The notes below the pieces were generated by a model. It made no database searches. It had not been told where the DNA came from and saw only the letters and a program-made list of their open reading frames with translations. Source: Acinetobacter courvalinii (GTDB taxonomy: Bacteria > Pseudomonadota > Gammaproteobacteria > Pseudomonadales > Moraxellaceae). Taken from it: 64,000 bases of DNA. The position numbers and the translations under genes are program-made. Positions within the stretch are counted from its first letter, which is position 1. Each line of letters opens with the position of its first letter. Location: contig NZ_BMDA01000001.1 in NCBI RefSeq assembly GCF_014635545.1, forward strand, positions 1,938,739 through 2,002,738. Direction: 5' to 3'. Positions 18,966-28,191 of this stretch are shown in pieces.

Positions 18966-19382
18966 TATTTTTAAAAATGGCGATGCTTTATGTAACTTAT
19001 CCTATTTGATCACTGTAGCCTACCGAACAAGTCAGTATGAATAAAATGATTTATTTCAATATAACAGTATGAATACGATTCATTTATTTTTTTACCGCAT
19101 CCTTTCTAAATATATAAATTTAAGAGGAATTTCAACCAATTAAATCATTTTATTCTCTGGTTCTATTGTCGATACACGACCGAATAAAAATCTAAAAATA
19201 ACTCATGCATTATCAATCTGTTAATTTTCCAAGGGCATATCTTTCCAACAAGTTCTTGTAAATGATTCCTATTTAAATATACTGAGCACGCTTTTATCGC
19301 TGTATTGGCCAACATTGTCATTCAATTGAAAGTCGTTTCTTTCCAGTCTCTACCCGCTTTTCGCTATCGCTCAGGTATTCTT
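18966..19382. other. AT-rich intergenic region upstream of the TonB receptor
   Basis: About 417 bp, very AT-rich, with promoters for both divergent genes expected. It has no credible ORF. A Fur-box-like element lies at 19258-19276. An in-frame TTG at 19305 could extend the receptor gene but would push the signal peptide 26 residues inward. Confidence 0.5.
19258..19276. promoter_or_regulatory. Possible Fur box upstream of the TonB receptor
   Basis: GTAAATGATTCCTATTTAA matches the 19-bp Fur consensus at about 10 of 19 positions, mainly in the left half. The position, about 105 bp before the start, is suitable for iron repression. Confidence 0.35.
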
Positions 19383-21554
19383 ATGTCTGCATTTTCTCCG
19401 CGTAAAAATCTCATCACAATTGAAATTTTAAAATATAGCGGTTCATTGCTTCTGTCTTGTCTTCCTGTGCTGAGCTGGGCAGACATAACAACGCCAGAAA
19501 TCACACAGCTAGACACCATCAAAGTACAAGCGGAATCCAGCTCAAGCTATATCGGAACACAAACCGCATCGACCTTAAGAGGCAAGCATAACAATCTGGA
19601 GACGCCTCAAACGGTCAATGTGGTTTCCAAACAATATGTCAAAGATTATCTGCCTGCGAATCTGGATAATGCACTGACCCAAGTCAGCGGTATTACCCAA
19701 GGCAACACCTTGGGCGGCACCCAAGATACGGTGATGAAACGTGGTTTTGGTGACAACCGTGATGGTTCAATTACCGTGAATGGCATGCCGATTGTACAAG
19801 GTCGTACCATGAATGCGGCGGTTGAACAGGTTGAAGTGTTAAAAGGCCCAGCGTCCCTACTTTACGGCATTATGGACCCCGGCGGTGTGGTCAATGTAGT
19901 GACTAAAAAACCTGAAATGACCCAGAAAACTGAACTGGCCATTTATGGTTCAAGCTTTGCGGCCGGTAAAAATGGTGTGGGTGCAAGTCTGGATACAACA
20001 GGCGCAATTAATGACAGTAACTTTGCCTATCGTTTTATTGTCGATCATTCTGATGCAGACTATTGGCGTAATTTTGGCAATCTCAAACAGACCTTAATTG
20101 CGCCGTCGGTGGCATGGGATAATGGTCAGACCAAAGTCAATCTCAGCTATCAATATCGTCATTTTGATGTTCCTTTTGATCGCTCCACCATTTTTGACCT
20201 CAACACTAAAAAAGCGTTGCCGATCTCAAAATACCAGCGTCTGGATGAAGCCTTTAACCAGATGAAAGGTGAAGATCATCTGGCGCAATTGCTGGTAGAT
20301 CACCAAATTAATGACACTTGGTCAGCTCATTTCGGCTATACCTACAATTATGAAACCTATGATGCCAACCAGTTACGTGTTACCTCGTTAGATACTGCTA
20401 ATCATACGGTGAAGCGTCGTACCGATGCGACCTTAAATGCAGAGAGTGTAGATAGTAATGCCCAAGCCTATCTCAATGGCTCAGCCAATCTGCTCGGTTT
20501 AAAACATGATATTCAAATTGGTTCAGATATTGAATACCGTAAATATTTCCGCCCAGACATGGTTCGTGGAGCTAACTCAACTTTAGATTATTTAAATCCG
20601 GATTTTGGCGCTGTGGAAGCATCGCGTAATATCGTTGCCTCTGATAGTGATCAAACCGATAAATTGCATACCTATGGGTTTTATCTGCAGGATGCAATTC
20701 ATTTAGATGAAAAATGGATTGCTGTACTCGGTGGACGTTACTTGCATTATCAACAAACGGCTGGGCGTGGCAGACCGTTTAAGGAAAATACCAACACCAA
20801 TGATGATGCCTGGCTACCACATGCAGGCTTGGTCTATCAATGGAATGACCAGCTTTCATTGTATGGCAGCTATACCGAGTCACTCAAACCGAACTCCTCC
20901 ATTGCACCTTTAGGCGGCAATGCCGTGATTGATTCGGATGTCCAACCAGAACAAGCAAAATCCTATGAAGTTGGTGCAAAATACGAATTCAATGATCGTA
21001 TCAAAGCCAACTTTGCACTGTACGATATTAAAAAGCGTAATGTGCTTGCCAAAATCACCAACCCATCAAGCAAAGAAGTAGAACTACACACCACAGGTGC
21101 AGTCCGTTCCAAAGGCGTTGAACTCGACCTCACAGGCCGTCTAACCGATCAACTCGATGCAACCCTGACCTATGCCTATACCGATGCCAAAGTCACTGAA
21201 GATGAAACCGGTCTGCAAGGTAACCGCTTAAATAATGTGGCACGAGATACAGCGTCTCTGGCATTGGCTTATAACTATGGCGAACTCTACAATGGTCATT
21301 TACGTTTGGGCTTGAGCGGTAATTATGTCGGTAAACGTGCCGGTAACTCAGAGAACACCTTTGACCTACCTGAATATGCACTGGGTAATGCCTTTATCAG
21401 CTATGACACCACCATTGCCAAACAGGCGGTGAACTTCCAGTTTAATTTAAATAATATCTTCGATAAAACCTACTATACAGCCAGCGTCAATAATCTGGCA
21501 GTATCACAAGGTGACGCTCGCCAAGCACTATTGCGTGCTACTTTTAAATTCTAA
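19383..21554 (+). CDS. TonB-dependent siderophore-type outer-membrane receptor
   Basis: A 723-residue TonB-dependent receptor. From the ATG at 19383 the signal peptide ends LPVLSWA before DITTPE. A TonB-box-like DTIKVQAES follows. The plug domain includes LETPQTVNVVSKQYVKDYL, RGFGDNRDGSITVNGMPIV and VEVLKGPASLLYGIMDPGGVVNVVTKKP, the siderophore-receptor (FhuA/FoxA-type) pattern. The barrel ends with LLRATFKF, a proper terminal Phe. It would import a ferric siderophore or similar chelate using TonB energy. The next gene on the strand encodes a small periplasmic protein 49 nt away. The ligand cannot be assigned. Confidence 0.9.
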   Translation: MSAFSPRKNLITIEILKYSGSLLLSCLPVLSWADITTPEITQLDTIKVQAESSSSYIGTQTASTLRGKHNNLETPQTVNVVSKQYVKDYLPANLDNALTQVSGITQGNTLGGTQDTVMKRGFGDNRDGSITVNGMPIVQGRTMNAAVEQVEVLKGPASLLYGIMDPGGVVNVVTKKPEMTQKTELAIYGSSFAAGKNGVGASLDTTGAINDSNFAYRFIVDHSDADYWRNFGNLKQTLIAPSVAWDNGQTKVNLSYQYRHFDVPFDRSTIFDLNTKKALPISKYQRLDEAFNQMKGEDHLAQLLVDHQINDTWSAHFGYTYNYETYDANQLRVTSLDTANHTVKRRTDATLNAESVDSNAQAYLNGSANLLGLKHDIQIGSDIEYRKYFRPDMVRGANSTLDYLNPDFGAVEASRNIVASDSDQTDKLHTYGFYLQDAIHLDEKWIAVLGGRYLHYQQTAGRGRPFKENTNTNDDAWLPHAGLVYQWNDQLSLYGSYTESLKPNSSIAPLGGNAVIDSDVQPEQAKSYEVGAKYEFNDRIKANFALYDIKKRNVLAKITNPSSKEVELHTTGAVRSKGVELDLTGRLTDQLDATLTYAYTDAKVTEDETGLQGNRLNNVARDTASLALAYNYGELYNGHLRLGLSGNYVGKRAGNSENTFDLPEYALGNAFISYDTTIAKQAVNFQFNLNNIFDKTYYTASVNNLAVSQGDARQALLRATFKF

Positions 21555-21603
21555 TTATGGAGTCAAGGCAGTGATGGGTTCACTGCCCTTGTTTGAGATC
21601 AAG

Positions 21604-22290
21604 ATGAAAACGTTTCTTTCCATCCTTGTGTTGCTTGGCATGCTGTTGAGTTCTGCTGCGTATGCTCAAACCCGAATTGTGCTGATCTCACAACTGAACA
21701 GTGCGTCAGCGAGTACCGATATTGCCATTCAGAAATACTTGCAAAGCAAAGGTTACCATGTCGAGATGCTGGATCAATCGGTTTCGCCAAGCAGCTTAAA
21801 TCATCCTGATCTGGTCCTCCTTTCTTCAACGGTTGCATCCAAAAATTTAAAAACAGGCTGGCGCCAACTCCCGATTCCACTGATGACTTGGGAAAATGAT
21901 TATCTCGATGATCTGGCCATGACCGGCAAGAGGATTGATACAGATTTTGGTGAAGTCGAAAAAGAACGTTACCTATGGCTGGTCAATGCACCTCATTCCC
22001 TCTCTGCGCATCTTCCTGCGGGAACTCGCAACGTTTATCAAGCACAGGCACCCATGAGCTGGGGCAAGCCGGGATTAGGCGCGACCATTATTGCAACGAT
22101 ATATGGGCAACCGGAAAAAGTGGCTATCTGGGGCTATGAAAAAGGTGCAACCATGGACTATGAATCGCTGGCACCCGCAAAACGGCTGATGTTCTTTCTC
22201 AATAATGAGACATTTACCAATCTTTCAGAGGATGGCCTCAAACTGTTTGATGCCTCCATTCAGTGGTTACTCGATCAACCGCCCCTTTAG
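21604..22290 (+). CDS. Predicted periplasmic protein, ThuA/GATase-like fold, unknown function
   Basis: A 228-residue exported protein. The start at 21604 puts a clean signal peptide first (MKTFLSILVLLGMLLSSAAYA) before QTRIVLIS. The mature part has a Rossmann-like pattern reminiscent of ThuA or glutamine-amidotransferase-like domains: RIVLISQLN, then HPDLVLLSST, then PLMTWENDYLDDL, then VAIWGYEKGATM and a C-terminal LFDASIQWLLDQ. I see no Cys nucleophile of a true amidotransferase. It lies 49 nt after the TonB receptor and is probably co-expressed, so a role in handling the imported ligand is plausible but unproven. Confidence 0.7.
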   Translation: MKTFLSILVLLGMLLSSAAYAQTRIVLISQLNSASASTDIAIQKYLQSKGYHVEMLDQSVSPSSLNHPDLVLLSSTVASKNLKTGWRQLPIPLMTWENDYLDDLAMTGKRIDTDFGEVEKERYLWLVNAPHSLSAHLPAGTRNVYQAQAPMSWGKPGLGATIIATIYGQPEKVAIWGYEKGATMDYESLAPAKRLMFFLNNETFTNLSEDGLKLFDASIQWLLDQPPL

Positions 22291-22309
22291 TTGAAAAATA
22301 CCAAGACAG

Positions 22310-24304
22310 TTAATCCTTAACAGCCTGTACGGGTGGCACCAGCGGATGCAATTGCATATGCTGTTTTAAAATCCGTCTTAACTCAAGAATCGCTTCGGGC
22401 TGTTCCTGAATCGAATGCCCGCCCTGAATGACTTTTTCCGAGATGGCACCTGACAGATGCGAACTGCTATACGGCACGATGCCATCGGTCATTTTATCTG
22501 GCTCCTGATGCCGGGTGATATTGCCAATGATGGAGTGATAAGCCAGCCCTTGCACCGGCTGGATGGCCTGAGTCATGTTCATGAATTTGGACTGATAACT
22601 TAAATCACTAGGACCGTTTTCGATAATGCCGGCTGCCAGATTTTTCTTCATTTGATGAATATTGATGTTGTGGTCTGCCACCGCCAGCTCAGCCGCCGTT
22701 AAGAACTTGGCCGGTAAATGAATTATCTTGCGCAAAGCTAAGGTAAACCAGCGATCTGCGTAGGCTGTTCCTTGATGAGGGGTGGCAATAAAAATCACCC
22801 GGTTAATATTTTCAATCGGACGGAACATAAAACGCTTACTCACCGCAGCAGAAAAAATAAAGTCATGCGCCTTATCATTCTGGATCGCCTCAACGGCCTG
22901 CTGGCGAATGTCACCCTGCCCCATCAGCAAACGGCTGATAATGCCCCCCATACTGTGTCCGATCAGTACCGCATCCTGCATGGCAGCATCATGCGGATCA
23001 TGCATGGCAAAAGCCTGTGTTAACAAAGCATAAATCTGGGCACGACTTTCAAGAATCGGCATGTTGGTGGAATAAAAAACCTGCCAGACCTGATAGTGCT
23101 GACGTAAGCTGTCATCTCCCAAGATATCATTGGTCAAGGCGATCCAGGCTTCTGGACTACTGGCCAGCCCATGAATAAAAATAATGATTTTTTTATCCGG
23201 ATTATAGGGTTCCAGCATGAACAGATGTGGCATGCTGAATTGCTCTTTGCGATCGATCAGGGTTTTATAGCCGGTTCCGCCCAGATTGTTTTCAGCCAGC
23301 CACAGACCATAAGGCGCTGAATAATTGGCGGTAAGTAAATAGTCCTGCTGTGCCACCTGAAGCTGGTCATAACGGAACGGATCGATCAGCTGGATCTGCA
23401 AGGGAGCCGCATCAAGTAACTGCTCGACCGAAGTATTAGGCGCAGGCTGAGCCACGGCAGTGACCGACAGATATCTGGCCGCATGAATATAAGGATTTTC
23501 TTTACCGGCATAATAGCTTTCAGGATCATAAATATAATCAGGGCTTAAAGACTGCTGATTTTTGGCCACCAGAACAAATTCCGAGCCCAGACCATCGCGT
23601 CGGTTAACACTGTAAAATCCGGAAAACCGCATATTGTAGCTGGACTGCAATAACTGGATATCGGTGTTCACCAGTTCCGGATAATGATCAAAATTGAACT
23701 GATAATGTCGCTGGTTAATCTGTAACTGCTGAGGAAAGCGGGTAAATCGATGCCGTAAATAGGCCGTAGTGATCAAACGTGACAGAGCAACATTGTAAAA
23801 AAGCCGAACCTGGGTTTGGCGTTGATCAAAAATACGTTTCTGTGGCGTAGAGGGCGTTGCAAATAAATACGCAAAGCTAAAGCGAACACTTTGATCAAGC
23901 AAACTTAAGACTTCATCGAGACACTGGTTTTGCTGTGCTGAATGCGAAGTTTGAGCCAATGCAATCTGGCAATTTTTCTCCTGACCGAGTTGCAGGGCCC
24001 GTGCCAGATAAATCTCACTAGCTGCGGCATAACGCTGTTCAGGACTGTCGGCCAGTTTCTGTTGTAATCTCTGTACGCATTGCTCAGGCTGACTTAGACA
24101 AGCTTCGACCGGAACTCCGGATAGCAGCAAGCTATTTTGTGTGGCATCACTCAACTGGGATCGGGTCAGTATGGTCTGGGTTTTATCGGTTAAGGAGGCG
24201 CTTAAACTTCGTTGCTGCAATTTCACCAACTGACAGGCCGACAAGCTGAAAAGAATAAAGCCAAGCAGCACCAATTTGGCCAATAGTTGCTTATATCGCC
24301 CCAT
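22310..24304 (-). CDS. Lipoprotein alpha/beta hydrolase (lipase-like)
   Basis: A 664-residue predicted lipoprotein. Starting at 24304 gives MGRYKQLLAKLVLLGFILF and the lipobox LSAC, so the mature protein is lipid-anchored. The N-terminal half (about 30-350) has no familiar domain. The C-terminal half is an alpha/beta hydrolase with IIIFIHGLASSPEAW, the nucleophile in IGHSMGGIISR, and a late GGHSIQEQPE supplying the histidine. It resembles large lipase/esterase-like lipoproteins common in Acinetobacter. An in-frame start 14 codons upstream (24346) would bury the signal peptide. It converges with the TonB/ThuA-like unit, only 19 nt between stops. Confidence 0.82.
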   Translation of the reverse strand: MGRYKQLLAKLVLLGFILFSLSACQLVKLQQRSLSASLTDKTQTILTRSQLSDATQNSLLLSGVPVEACLSQPEQCVQRLQQKLADSPEQRYAAASEIYLARALQLGQEKNCQIALAQTSHSAQQNQCLDEVLSLLDQSVRFSFAYLFATPSTPQKRIFDQRQTQVRLFYNVALSRLITTAYLRHRFTRFPQQLQINQRHYQFNFDHYPELVNTDIQLLQSSYNMRFSGFYSVNRRDGLGSEFVLVAKNQQSLSPDYIYDPESYYAGKENPYIHAARYLSVTAVAQPAPNTSVEQLLDAAPLQIQLIDPFRYDQLQVAQQDYLLTANYSAPYGLWLAENNLGGTGYKTLIDRKEQFSMPHLFMLEPYNPDKKIIIFIHGLASSPEAWIALTNDILGDDSLRQHYQVWQVFYSTNMPILESRAQIYALLTQAFAMHDPHDAAMQDAVLIGHSMGGIISRLLMGQGDIRQQAVEAIQNDKAHDFIFSAAVSKRFMFRPIENINRVIFIATPHQGTAYADRWFTLALRKIIHLPAKFLTAAELAVADHNINIHQMKKNLAAGIIENGPSDLSYQSKFMNMTQAIQPVQGLAYHSIIGNITRHQEPDKMTDGIVPYSSSHLSGAISEKVIQGGHSIQEQPEAILELRRILKQHMQLHPLVPPVQAVKD

Positions 24305-24463
24305 TTTCTCAAGCTCCAGACTGATTAACCCGCATCGCGCACCCAACCAGTTTTCCTGTTCTTGCGCATCTGCTTCTAATATGCCAAAGATCCAGCAACA
24401 ACACAGCCATCGTGTTAAAACATTTCGTTTTTATTTTAGAACAACCCATTAAAGATATAAAAA

Positions 24464-24490
24464 AACCATCGAAGGTCTGGTTCGATGGTT
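24464..24490 (-). terminator. Intrinsic terminator downstream of the 36-aa gene
   Basis: A 10-bp perfect stem AACCATCGAA / TTCGATGGTT with a 7-nt loop, followed on the minus strand by a run of seven T. It lies about 100 nt after the stop of the small gene at 24588-24698. Confidence 0.75.
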
Positions 24491-24587
24491 TAGCTGGATC
24501 ACAAGAATAGAAATATGGCATCTCAAGCTGGGAACTGAATCAGCCAGCTCTGCATGTAAAAACTGGACAGCGCTCGAGCCTATGAGC

Positions 24588-24698
24588 TTATAACAGATAT
24601 TCCCAGATTACATAGCCAATACCAAAGCCCAAAAAGGCATATAGTGTAATAATGAAAAATACAAAACTGGCATTATTCTTTTTTTTCAAAAAACTCAT
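24588..24698 (-). CDS. 36-residue predicted membrane microprotein
   Basis: A small gene of 37 codons including the stop. The protein begins MSFLKKKNNASF and continues with one long hydrophobic segment (about residues 12-32: FVFFIITLYAFLGFGIGYV), ending WEYLL. The basic N-terminus predicts the cytoplasmic side. Support for being real: an AAAGGTGAC ribosome site at the right distance, a strong terminator about 100 nt downstream on the same strand, and a position in the 600-bp gap between fadE and the lipoprotein gene. I do not recognise a named family. Confidence 0.6.
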   Translation of the reverse strand: MSFLKKKNNASFVFFIITLYAFLGFGIGYVIWEYLL

Positions 24699-24913
24699 GG
24701 TGTCACCTTTGGCTTTGCTCAACTCATACTGTTATAGTGCAGGAAGATACAGAACAAGAAAAGACACAGAAATTTCCAAAAAAAATATAACAGATGAGCT
24801 TAAAAACTCGAGACTGTTATGAAAACAGCCCTGAACATAAGTAAAAGAGGCGTAGATGATGCTTCATCTCAGATACATTCAGGACTGCTTCAAGCTGTGC
24901 TTACACGATTCAA

Positions 24914-27382
24914 TCATAAGTTGCGAAGATGAGGATTTTCCAACGGCAGGTCATCGACTAAATGCTCATCAAAAATATCCGTCAACATACTGTCATAACG
25001 TTTGGCATTGTAGTCTAAAAGTGACTCCGCCTCAGCTGTAGTGATAAAACCTGTCTCGATTGCATTGGCAATATGCGCTTCAAAGGTGAGACCGCTAAAC
25101 TGATCTTTGGATTCGGCTTTTTTAAACTTGTTCCACAATGGCTGTAGCTGTAACAGGCTTTGGAATGTAGACTCCATCCGTCCCATCACATCGTTGGCAT
25201 CCGTATTGTAATAGACATGTTGCTTCAACTGCTCGCGGAATGCATGTTCCTGCATCATCAATTGCGCGACCTCTTGCTTCAATTGATCTGACGGCGCTGC
25301 AATAGGACGGCCAAATGGGAAACAGATCAGTTTTACCATAGCAGCGGCAAGCGGCATCGGAAAATTATCATAGAAGCCAAAGAAGGCTTCTTGCACCTGA
25401 TACAGGGCTTTATTCAGGGCTAATTCGGCATGTTTCTGTTCTGCTTCGGTGCGTTGACCCTGTTCATAATATTTCAGGATTGCCGTCGCAATAAATAAAT
25501 GCGCATGAATATCCGCCAGACGTCCAGACAGCATTTCCTTACGCTTTAAATCGCCCGCTAGAATTCCCAGCGCCATATCGGCGGTTAAGGCAAAATCGGC
25601 ACTGAAACGGTTGATTTTACTATAATAGGCTTTCGAAAAATCATCGGCCTGTTTAGAGCCCTCATCTGAACCGCCCGTAATCGAAAATGCCAGTGCTTTG
25701 GCAGCGCGATTGAAAGTATAGGCCAGATGTTTAAACAATAATGGCGAAAATTCCTTAAAAGCAGCCGCTTTATCTTCAGCTTGTAACAGTTGCAATTCTT
25801 CAAATAGATAAGGATGGCAACGCATTGAGCCCTGACCAAAAATCATCAGAGAACGGGTCAGAATATTGGCGCCTTCTACGGTAATGGCAACGGGAATGGA
25901 TTGATAAGTCAGGGCAAGGAAGTTACGTGGGCCTAACTGAATTGCCCGACCACCCACCACGTCCATGCCATGATTAACCACTTTACGCATGGTTTCAGTG
26001 GCATAGTATTTGGCCATGGCAGTCATCACTGCTGGGGTTCCGCCTTGATTCAAACCACAGGTCACCAGATAACGGAATGATTCCAGCATATAAGCATCAC
26101 TGGCGATATCACTGGTCGCCTCTTGTACCCCTTCAAAATGCCCAACCGAAATTTTAAATTGTTGACGGACACTGGCAAATGCACCCACCAACAGATAACT
26201 CATTTCCCCTGCTGCGGTTGCCAAGGCAGGCAATGAAATACCACGTCCTACACCCAGACATTCCATCAGCATCCGCCAGCCTTTACCAGCATTTTGCTGA
26301 CCACCAATAATCCAGTCCAAAGGAATAAATACATCACGACCTTCAACCGTACCATTCATAAAAGGCGCACCCGGATTATGGCGGGGCCCAATCTGAATGC
26401 CTTCATGGTCAGCGGGAATCAAGGCACAGGTAATGCCATATTCCACTTTAGTTTTATCGCCCAGCAAACCTTCTGGATCATATAACTTAAAGGCCAGACC
26501 AATCACGGTTGCAATCGGAGCCAGGGTAATCCAGCGCTTGGAGAAATTCATTTTCAGGCCTAAAACTTGTTGGCCTTGATATTGCCCATAACACACCACA
26601 CCCGTATCCGGGATCGCCCCAGCATCCGAACCCGCCTCAGGGCTGGTCAAACCAAAACAAGGCACTTCGGTACCATTAGCAAGCCCGGGTAAATAACGTT
26701 GTTTTTGCTCCTCTGTACCATAGTGCAGCAGCAACTCCCCTGGCCCAAGCGAATTGGGTACCATACAGCTCACCGCAGCAGTCAGTGAACGCGAAGCAAT
26801 TTTGCTCATGATGCGACTTTGCGCAAAGGGGGTAAATTGTTTGCCACCAAATGATTTTGGAATGATCAGTCCCAAGAAGCCATTGTCCTTGATAAATTGC
26901 CACACCTCAGGCGGCAGGTCCTTGTCCTGATGATGAATCTGCCACTCATCCAACATTGAGCAAAGCTGTTGTACTTCGTTATCTAAAAAAGCCTGTTCTT
27001 CTGCCGATAACACGGGATAAGGATATTGATCAAACTTTTCCCAATCCGGTGCCCCCATAAACAGTTCTTTTTCCCACCAGCTGGTACCGGCATCCAGAGC
27101 CTCTCGTTCAGTGGTACTCATACTCGGCATGGCATTGGACAGCACTTTAAAAGCAGGGCGGCTAATCAAAGCATCACGCAATGGCGTAATCAGCAGAATA
27201 ATACTGGCGATGATAATAGGTACGCCCAGTAACAGACTCCATGGGGTAATCAGCACACTACACAAAATCGCAGTGACAATTGCCAGCACACTACCGACAG
27301 TTCGACTGGCTTCAAAATAAAAGAGAGCCCAAATCACAAAGAGTTGTATCAGTAGACCAAGCAATATTAATAGTACAATCAT
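24914..27382 (-). CDS. fadE: Acyl-CoA dehydrogenase FadE
   Basis: An 822-residue acyl-CoA dehydrogenase, the size of E. coli FadE, first enzyme of fatty-acid beta-oxidation. The N-terminus has two to three hydrophobic segments (MIVLLILLGLLIQLFVIWALFYF in outline, then a second within residues 35-70). The dehydrogenase core follows: IIPKSFGG, CFGLTSPEAGSDAGAIPDTG and a later GGRAIQLGP. The C-terminal third is the FadE-specific DUF1974-type helical region ending DDLPLENPHLRNL. It stands alone on the minus strand, with the small membrane gene downstream. Confidence 0.92.
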   Translation of the reverse strand: MIVLLILLGLLIQLFVIWALFYFEASRTVGSVLAIVTAILCSVLITPWSLLLGVPIIIASIILLITPLRDALISRPAFKVLSNAMPSMSTTEREALDAGTSWWEKELFMGAPDWEKFDQYPYPVLSAEEQAFLDNEVQQLCSMLDEWQIHHQDKDLPPEVWQFIKDNGFLGLIIPKSFGGKQFTPFAQSRIMSKIASRSLTAAVSCMVPNSLGPGELLLHYGTEEQKQRYLPGLANGTEVPCFGLTSPEAGSDAGAIPDTGVVCYGQYQGQQVLGLKMNFSKRWITLAPIATVIGLAFKLYDPEGLLGDKTKVEYGITCALIPADHEGIQIGPRHNPGAPFMNGTVEGRDVFIPLDWIIGGQQNAGKGWRMLMECLGVGRGISLPALATAAGEMSYLLVGAFASVRQQFKISVGHFEGVQEATSDIASDAYMLESFRYLVTCGLNQGGTPAVMTAMAKYYATETMRKVVNHGMDVVGGRAIQLGPRNFLALTYQSIPVAITVEGANILTRSLMIFGQGSMRCHPYLFEELQLLQAEDKAAAFKEFSPLLFKHLAYTFNRAAKALAFSITGGSDEGSKQADDFSKAYYSKINRFSADFALTADMALGILAGDLKRKEMLSGRLADIHAHLFIATAILKYYEQGQRTEAEQKHAELALNKALYQVQEAFFGFYDNFPMPLAAAMVKLICFPFGRPIAAPSDQLKQEVAQLMMQEHAFREQLKQHVYYNTDANDVMGRMESTFQSLLQLQPLWNKFKKAESKDQFSGLTFEAHIANAIETGFITTAEAESLLDYNAKRYDSMLTDIFDEHLVDDLPLENPHLRNL

Positions 27383-27852
27383 GTTTGCTCCTTTATCTCA
27401 GATTGGGATGAAGAGGAAAAATAAAGATCTGAGTTGTTTTATGTTTAAGTTAATTCTTGAATAAAATGGCTGTTTTTTATTCTACAGATCAGATCGCTAT
27501 TTGCTTGATTAACTACTAAATTTTACATAAACGCATTGAGATGACACCGAAACTGGAATTGCGGCCTGCTCAAGAATAATACACAAAGAAATCGTAATGA
27601 TTGCAGTAATAAATCCAAAAATAAAATCATCAATAACCGTAATGCTGCATGTGGGCAGTTAAACAAATTTCTGCCCAGCCTTCTGTTTGTCTCAGCAATA
27701 GCCAAGCTATCTTGCTGCCATGGATCAGGCAAGCACACCAAGGTCGCTAACTTTTAACCGGGAATATCCCCCCGTAAACTGGTCCTTTAGTCCAGACATA
27801 AAAAGAGCAAACATCTGTTTGCTCTTTTGGTTGAACGCCATGCGCCCCAGCT
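27383..27852. other. Intergenic region with a bidirectional terminator
   Basis: 470 bp separate fadE from the DUF3325 gene. I see a strong hairpin at 27801-27828 and the presumed fadE promoter, nothing else. A 72-codon frame at 27523-27741 lacks a ribosome site and has atypical composition. Confidence 0.5.
27801..27828. terminator. Strong hairpin terminator after the iron-regulated operon
   Basis: A perfect 12-bp stem AAAAGAGCAAAC / GTTTGCTCTTTT with a 4-nt loop, A-rich on one side and T-rich on the other. It lies 25 nt past the stop of the DUF3325 gene and can work in both directions. Confidence 0.8.
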
Positions 27853-28191
27853 TTACCTCAATGTCACAATCAGTAGCAGCGCAAATAGAACTATCACGAT
27901 CAGATTAGTCTGCAAAAGCTTTTTAGGCTGGTAGGACAATACAAGTCCCACTGCCAAAGCCGCAAAGCTGGTACATCCCAACCATTCTGATAAACCGATT
28001 GAAGCACCTTTCACATAAATCATGACCAACGCAGAAATGAGTAGAATGACCCAGCCTGCAATTTCAAAAGCCCGATTCATTTGTGCTGAAACCGGAGAGC
28101 TAAAGATATCGCGCTGATGTTTATTCATTCCACACGCCAGACTCGATAGCGCCACCACGGCAACACACCACAACATCCATGCTGCCATCAT
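27853..28191 (-). CDS. DUF3325-type membrane protein
   Basis: A 112-residue membrane protein with four hydrophobic segments (MMAAWMLWCVAVVALSSLACGM, AGWVILLISALVMIYV, a third from FAALAVGLVLSY and a last before the C-terminal TLR). CGMNKHQRDIF after the first segment fits DUF3325, a family usually found with PepSY and DUF3649 genes in iron-responsive operons. Its start overlaps the end of the PepSY gene by 4 bp (ATGA). Function unknown; a role in ferric-siderophore reduction is often suggested for the trio. Confidence 0.78.
   Translation of the reverse strand: MMAAWMLWCVAVVALSSLACGMNKHQRDIFSSPVSAQMNRAFEIAGWVILLISALVMIYVKGASIGLSEWLGCTSFAALAVGLVLSYQPKKLLQTNLIVIVLFALLLIVTLR

Noticed and set aside
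24309-24521. 70-codon minus-strand frame upstream of the lipoprotein gene
   Set aside because: It runs through the intrinsic terminator hairpin at 24464-24490 and has no ribosome site; chance frame.
27523-27741. 72-codon minus-strand frame between fadE and the DUF3325 gene
   Set aside because: No ribosome site, Cys- and Leu-rich odd composition, and no neighbour relation.
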